61,120 nucleotides of DNA from contig NZ_JAVAIM010000001.1 of assembly GCF_030717945.1 (NCBI RefSeq), positions 1-61,120 on the forward strand, read 5' to 3'. The notes beneath the pieces were generated by a model. It did no database searches, was not told the DNA's origin, and saw only the letters and a program-made list of their open reading frames with translations. Shown here piece by piece: positions 56,779-61,120 of the stretch. Source of the stretch: Qipengyuania profundimaris. GTDB taxonomy: Bacteria; Pseudomonadota; Alphaproteobacteria; Sphingomonadales; Sphingomonadaceae. Each line of letters starts with the position of its first letter. Position 1 is the first letter of the stretch. The translations under genes were made by a program, and so were the position numbers.

Positions 56779-58164
56779 CTACTCGACCGGGCGGCTGTGA
56801 TCGAGCAGGTCTTTTTCCTGCTCGCTGCCGCCCTGGCGCCGCTCCGCATCGACCATCTGCGCGATCTCGTCGGTCGGGCGGACGTCCTCGTCCTCTTCGG
56901 TGACTGTGATCTGCCGGACGGGCTGGCTGGGCTGCTCGTCGCGCGGCTTCGCGTCAGCCGCTGCCGTGCCGCTGTCGAACGGCACACTGGCCGAGCGCGG
57001 GTCGAAGCGGAGGCGATAGATCGGCTCGGGGAGGCCGAATCCGGCATCTTCGAGCGCCGTCTTGACCGCCGGGATGGCATTGGTCTTCGCTTTCCACCAA
57101 TCCGTCCGGCTTTGGTCGATCCAGCCGAGAAAGCGGATGACCACGTTGGAATCGCCAACTTCGATGATCCGCGCTTCGGGCGGCGGGTCGGCGAGCACGA
57201 AGTCCAGCCCCGCTAGCGTATCGCGGCCGAGCTTTCGCGCGGCCCGTGCATCGTCATCCGCATCGACGCCCAGGTCGAACTCAAAGCGGCGCTGCGGATT
57301 GCGGGTGTAATTGGTGATGACCGCCTTGAAGACCTGACCGTTGGGAATGCGCAGGTGATTGCCGTCGAGCGTCATCAACACGGTCGCGCGGCTGGTCAGG
57401 CGGATGACCCGGCCTTCCAGATCGTCGATCAGCACGTGGTCGTTGGCGCGGAACGGCTGGCGCAGGCTCAGCATCAGCGAGGCGACGTAGTTCTCGACCG
57501 TCTCGCGCATGGCGAAGCCCAGCGCGAGGCCGATGACGCCCGCACCGCCCAGAACCGCGCCGAGCAAGGCCGTCGCCCCGATCATGTCGAGCGCGATTAC
57601 CAGCCCGCCGACGACGGCGATGAAGCGGATCGCGCTAGCGATCAGCTCGGCAAGGAAGCCGTTGGGCGCGATCCGGCGCCAGAGCGCTCCGAGGCCCGCG
57701 ATCAGATAGCCGAGCAGTACGATCCCGGCCCACACCAGCAGCGCGACGGCAATCAGCGGCAGCATCCTGACCAGATCGCTCCACCGATCGGCGAGGCTGG
57801 TCAAGCCCGCCGTGCCTGCTGCCAGCGATACGTCACGCTCCAGCCCGTTCTCGACCGTCACCACACCCGCAACGCGCGAGACGATCTCCTCCGCGCGGGC
57901 AACATCCTCTTCGGCAGGCACGGTGCCCGACAGAGCAACGACGCCTTCGTTCACCTCGACCGACACCTGCTCGAAAGCTGGCAGCGCGGCGAAGATGCCG
58001 GAGATGCGGCTCGCGATGCGGTCGTCGTCGCCCGCGCCTTGCGTCGCGGCAATCGTTTGCGTCGGCGTGGGCTGCGGCTCCTCGCTCGGCGCGGGTTCGA
58101 CGAGTTGCGCGGACAGGGGAGCGGCGATGAGCAGCGCGAGAAGGAAGAGAATCCGCACGATCAT
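56779..58164 (-). CDS. BON domain-MscS fusion mechanosensitive channel
   Basis: The 461-residue protein has a signal peptide (cut after LSAQ region) and a periplasmic BON domain at residues about 48-110 (VSVEVNEGVVALSGTVPAEE). Three membrane helices and the MscS pore/beta/C-terminal domains follow (GVIGLALGFAMRETVENYVASL; FRANDHVLIDDLEGRVIRL). The acidic tail is long. The BON domain may tether the channel to the envelope or membrane lipids. It overlaps pmbA by four bases and is therefore its downstream partner. Confidence 0.88.
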   Translation of the reverse strand: MIVRILFLLALLIAAPLSAQLVEPAPSEEPQPTPTQTIAATQGAGDDDRIASRISGIFAALPAFEQVSVEVNEGVVALSGTVPAEEDVARAEEIVSRVAGVVTVENGLERDVSLAAGTAGLTSLADRWSDLVRMLPLIAVALLVWAGIVLLGYLIAGLGALWRRIAPNGFLAELIASAIRFIAVVGGLVIALDMIGATALLGAVLGGAGVIGLALGFAMRETVENYVASLMLSLRQPFRANDHVLIDDLEGRVIRLTSRATVLMTLDGNHLRIPNGQVFKAVITNYTRNPQRRFEFDLGVDADDDARAARKLGRDTLAGLDFVLADPPPEARIIEVGDSNVVIRFLGWIDQSRTDWWKAKTNAIPAVKTALEDAGFGLPEPIYRLRFDPRSASVPFDSGTAAADAKPRDEQPSQPVRQITVTEEDEDVRPTDEIAQMVDAERRQGGSEQEKDLLDHSRPVE

Positions 58165-59507
58165 TCTCCCGCGACCGCCATGCCGTCGATGCGGAAGGTC
58201 GGCACATCTATGCCGCGTTGCAGTTCGAGGTCGTTCGCCGGAGTCAGCGCGCGGAACATGTCCGGCAGCGTCCCTGCAATCGTGATTTCGGACACCGGAC
58301 CGGCAATTTCGCCGCCGCGTATGCGAAAGCCGCTCGCCCCCCGGCTGTAATCGCCGGTCACGAGGTTGACGCCTTGCCCGAACAAGCCCGTGACATAGAG
58401 GCCGTCCTCGATATCGGCGATGAGCTCTTCGACCGAAACCGTTCCGGGATCGAGCACGATATTGCTGGCCGATACGCCCGGAGCCCCGCCTCCGCCGCGT
58501 CCGGCATGGCCTGTCAGGTCGAGATCGAGCTGGTTGGCCGATGCGACATTAGTCAGCCAGCCGCCGATTTTCCCGTCCTCGACCAGCAATCGCTCGCTGC
58601 AAGGCACGCCTTCGCCGTCGAAATAGCGTGAGCGCAGGCCGCGTTTGCGGAACGGTTCCTCGCGCACACGAATGCCGCTGTCGAACAATTGCTCGCCCTC
58701 GCGCCCGATCAGGAAGCTGGATTTGCGCGCTATTGCAGGCCCGCTCATCGCGGCGAGCAGGTGACCGAGCACGCCATTGCCGACGCGCGGTTCGAACACG
58801 ACCGGCATCTTGCGCGAGGGCATGGAGGTGGAGCCCGTCTTGCGCACCGCCCGCTCGCCCGCCTCGCGGCCGATTTCGTCCGCTCCGGGCAGGTCGGAGC
58901 GAAAGCGCTGCGTACGATAGGCGTAATCGGTTTCCATGCCGCCGCCCTCGCCCGCAACCACGCTTGCGGAGAGCGTGTGCGATCCGCTGGCATAGCCGCG
59001 CGCAAAGCCGTTCGAAGTGGCGAGGCCGAATACGCTGCGCGAGGCACCGGCGCTGCTGCCGTTGGAATTGGTTACGCCGTTCACCGCGCGGGCCGCATCT
59101 TCCGCTGCCAGTGCGGCAGCCCGCAACTCTTCGGGCGAAGGATCGTCCGGATCGAGCAGTTCGAGATCGGCGGCCTCGCCGCTGAAGAGCCGGTCTTCCG
59201 GGGCGAGCGCGCCATAAGGATCTTCCGGAGCCAGCCGCGCCATTTCCACCGCACGCTTGGCAAGGATGGCGAGGCCTTCGGGTGCGAAGTCGCTGGTCTG
59301 GATGGAGGACGATCGCCTGCCGACGAAAACCCGCAGGCTGATCTCCTCGCTTTCGGAGCGCTCGACTTCTTCCAGTTCGCCCAGCCGGACCGATACGCTT
59401 TCCGATGCTCCGGCGCGACAGGCGGCGTCGGCAGCATCGGCACCGCGTGCCCGGGCGAGGTCGACGAGTTCCTGGCAGCGCGCAACCGCGGCGGCGCTGT
59501 CGATCAT
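58161..59507 (-). CDS. pmbA: TldD/PmbA (TldE) family metallopeptidase subunit
   Basis: The 448-residue protein matches PmbA/TldE: ESVSVRLGELEEVERSESEE at the N-terminus, and the C-terminal half with GQGVNLVTGDYSRGASGFRI. TldD-TldE heterodimers process peptides such as microcin precursors and degrade CcdA. The HExxxH metal site belongs to TldD, and no tldD is in the window. It is the first gene of a pair with the MscS-BON gene. Confidence 0.92.
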   Translation of the reverse strand: MIDSAAAVARCQELVDLARARGADAADAACRAGASESVSVRLGELEEVERSESEEISLRVFVGRRSSSIQTSDFAPEGLAILAKRAVEMARLAPEDPYGALAPEDRLFSGEAADLELLDPDDPSPEELRAAALAAEDAARAVNGVTNSNGSSAGASRSVFGLATSNGFARGYASGSHTLSASVVAGEGGGMETDYAYRTQRFRSDLPGADEIGREAGERAVRKTGSTSMPSRKMPVVFEPRVGNGVLGHLLAAMSGPAIARKSSFLIGREGEQLFDSGIRVREEPFRKRGLRSRYFDGEGVPCSERLLVEDGKIGGWLTNVASANQLDLDLTGHAGRGGGGAPGVSASNIVLDPGTVSVEELIADIEDGLYVTGLFGQGVNLVTGDYSRGASGFRIRGGEIAGPVSEITIAGTLPDMFRALTPANDLELQRGIDVPTFRIDGMAVAGE

Positions 59508-59599
59508 TGCGAAGGCTTACGGATAATGGTCATCCGTTTGCAGGTAGGCATGTGCGCATGGCGTGGCAACTGCCAGCCCGCGCGAAGCGAATGCCTCGC

Positions 59600-59974
59600 T
59601 CAGCCGAAGATAAGGCGGAAGAAAGCGGTCAACGCCAGCGGCGTGACGATTGCCAGCGCCCACAGGGCGATCTGGTCGCGGCGAAAGGCGCCGGACAGTG
59701 CGGGATCGTGCGCCGCTTCGTCCGAAAGGCGTGTCCAGCGATGCTCGAACTTGCGGCAGAACGGAATGATGCCGACAACAAGGGCAACGAGAAAGAGGTA
59801 CGGCGCGATCGAACTCATGCCCTGCTTCATCGCATGGACGGTCACGAAAATCTGGAGGCCGGTATAGACCAGCAAAGCGAGCGCGACATTGTCGCTCATC
59901 GATTTGCGCCAGTCCCGCAGATACGCGCGGCGGCCGGTGTGTGCGTCGTGATCGTCGTGTAGCGCCTTGTTCAC
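59600..59974 (-). CDS. Small membrane protein of unknown function
   Basis: The 124-residue protein has three membrane helices (around VALALLVYTGLQIFVTVHAM, IAPYLFLVALVVGIIPF and ALWALAIVTPLALTAFFRLI) and a polar His/Asp-rich N-terminus. I do not recognise the family. The ATG at 59974 follows a GGGGAG ribosome site. It lies 92 bases upstream of pmbA on the same strand and is divergent from lptB. Confidence 0.65.
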   Translation of the reverse strand: MNKALHDDHDAHTGRRAYLRDWRKSMSDNVALALLVYTGLQIFVTVHAMKQGMSSIAPYLFLVALVVGIIPFCRKFEHRWTRLSDEAAHDPALSGAFRRDQIALWALAIVTPLALTAFFRLIFG

Positions 59975-60036
59975 GGCACTCTCCCCGAATTTCTCTACCC
60001 GAGTCGTATTGTTTCAAATTTACTGCGGGCTGGCAA

Positions 60037-60057
60037 GCGCACGCAACGAACGTGCGC
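60037..60057. other. Inverted repeat upstream of lptB
   Basis: GCGCACG-CAACGAA-CGTGCGC is a perfect 7-bp stem with a 7-base loop in the 183-base divergent region between the small membrane protein and lptB. No U run follows on either strand, so it is not a terminator. It may be an operator or an RNA structure in the lptB leader. Confidence 0.45.
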
Positions 60058-60157
60058 AAATCCGTCCCGGATCGGCATGGAAGTCGTCCATGCAGGATTC
60101 CTGCCAATTCGTCGAAGAACACGCGTCCGAGGGTTTTCACCTGCGATCTGTCTGCGT

Positions 60158-60955
60158 ATGGCGCGCAACATGGCCGATATCGATCCCGCCACCGTTGCCG
60201 ACCCGGTTCACGACGCCGCCCCACCGATCCCGCAGGGCGGCCTCGAAGTCGTTTCCATTGCGAAGAGCTATGACAAGCGCGCCGTCCTGACCGACATTTC
60301 GTTGAGCGTCGGCAAGGGCGAGGTGCTCGGCCTGCTCGGTCCGAACGGGGCCGGCAAGACGACCTGCTTCTATTCGATCATGGGCCTCGTGCGCCCTGAC
60401 GCCGGGCGCATCATGATGGATGGGCAGGACGTCACCAACCTGCCGATGTACCGCCGCGCGATCCTGGGCCTCGGCTACCTGCCGCAGGAAACCAGCATCT
60501 TTCGCGGCATGACGGTGGAGCAGAACATCAATTGCGTGCTCGAAATGGTCGAGCCCGATGCCGATACGCGCGCTGCCGAACTCGAACGCCTGCTCGAAGA
60601 ATTCGGCCTGACGCGGCTGCGCACCAGCCCGGCCATGGCGCTGTCCGGCGGTGAGCGGCGCCGCTGCGAGATCGCGCGGGCGCTGGCGGCCAAGCCATCG
60701 ATCATGCTGCTCGACGAGCCCTTCGCCGGGATCGACCCGCTTTCGATCAGCGACATCCGCGATCTGGTGAAGGATCTGAAGACGCGCGGCATTGGCGTGC
60801 TGATCACCGACCACAATGTCCGCGAGACGCTGGAGATCGTGGACCGGGCCTGCATCATCTACGGCGGCCAGGTGCTGTTCGCGGGAACGCCGCAGGCGCT
60901 GGTGGCCGATGAAAACGTGAAGCGGCTGTATCTGGGCGAGAATTTTACTTTATGA
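60158..60955 (+). CDS. lptB: LPS export ABC transporter ATP-binding protein LptB
   Basis: The protein of about 265 residues is the cytoplasmic ATPase of the LptB2FGC complex that moves lipopolysaccharide to the cell surface. Walker A GPNGAGKTT, signature LSGGERRR, Walker B IMLLDEPFAGID and the H-loop ITDHNVRETL are all present. The ORF is open upstream, but the conserved domain begins near GLEVVSIAKSYDKRAVL, so an ATG at 60158 or 60170 is the likely start; neither has a good ribosome site. Confidence 0.93.
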   Translation: MARNMADIDPATVADPVHDAAPPIPQGGLEVVSIAKSYDKRAVLTDISLSVGKGEVLGLLGPNGAGKTTCFYSIMGLVRPDAGRIMMDGQDVTNLPMYRRAILGLGYLPQETSIFRGMTVEQNINCVLEMVEPDADTRAAELERLLEEFGLTRLRTSPAMALSGGERRRCEIARALAAKPSIMLLDEPFAGIDPLSISDIRDLVKDLKTRGIGVLITDHNVRETLEIVDRACIIYGGQVLFAGTPQALVADENVKRLYLGENFTL

Positions 60956-61023
60956 TTGTCGGCGGTTTGGAGAGATGTCGCTGATCCCCGCCCCTCGGAC
61001 CGCCGCTTCGGCACCGGCCCTCG

Positions 61024-61095
61024 CCCCCCCCCCCCCCCCCCAACACGGAATTTGCCGGGGGGGGGCGGGGGGGGGGGGGGGCGGGGGCGCCCCCG
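61024..61095. other. Low-complexity homopolymer tail at the window end
   Basis: Eighteen consecutive C (61024-61041) are followed by about 40 bases made almost only of G (61057-61087, broken by single C) and then mixed G/C runs. The surrounding chromosome has nothing similar. It looks like a sequencing or assembly artefact at the end of a contig, so the last ~100 bases should not be trusted. Confidence 0.75.
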
Positions 61096-61120
61096 AAAAC
61101 CCGAGGGGCGTTGACCACAC

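Overview
The window reads as one stretch of chromosome from a high-GC alphaproteobacterium. A complete Tad/Flp pilus locus, a CIRCE-controlled groESL operon, an HWE/HisKA_2-type sensor kinase, the DUF4167 protein next to prmC-prfA, and the general protein style point to Sphingomonadales, most likely Erythrobacteraceae. That placement is an inference from gene content; no rRNA or tRNA gene is visible to test it.

Left part (1-18512, all minus strand): a very large repeat-built type I-secreted adhesin runs off the left edge. Upstream of it lies a 12-gene Tad pilus operon in the order flp, cpaB, cpaC, short lipoprotein, tadG-like, two tadE-like, cpaE, cpaF, tadB, tadC, tadD-like, cpaA. Most junctions overlap by 1-14 bases. 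Together the pilus and the adhesin form a surface-attachment region.

Middle (18952-36318): a DUF2569-like membrane protein, a hypothetical protein, an M23 peptidase, a PilZ-HTH fusion regulator, a MATE exporter, an MscS channel, groESL, and a small cluster of three exported proteins whose first gene is frameshifted. These are followed by a membrane-anchored EEP hydrolase, a secreted DUF305-LVIVD fusion protein, an acyl-CoA dehydrogenase with its kinase-like partner, a host-attachment-like protein, a class A beta-lactamase-like serine hydrolase and a small acidic lipoprotein.

Right part (36559-61120): polA with a coupled sensor kinase, a second MscS, a Cdc48-type double AAA ATPase, a candidate small RNA, scoA and scoB with a HAD phosphatase between them, two further CoA/flavin enzymes, metK under a palindromic operator, lnt, DUF4167, prmC-prfA-hisS, ppa, a third MscS with a BON domain, pmbA, a membrane protein and lptB. 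The last ~100 bases are long C and G homopolymers and look like a contig end of poor quality.

No CRISPR array, insertion sequence, prophage or restriction system was seen. The most unusual items are the PilZ-HTH fusion, the DUF305-LVIVD fusion, the bacterial Cdc48, the frameshifted exported-protein cluster, the candidate sRNA, and DNA-level duplications inside the adhesin. I do not see a clearly new multi-gene system.
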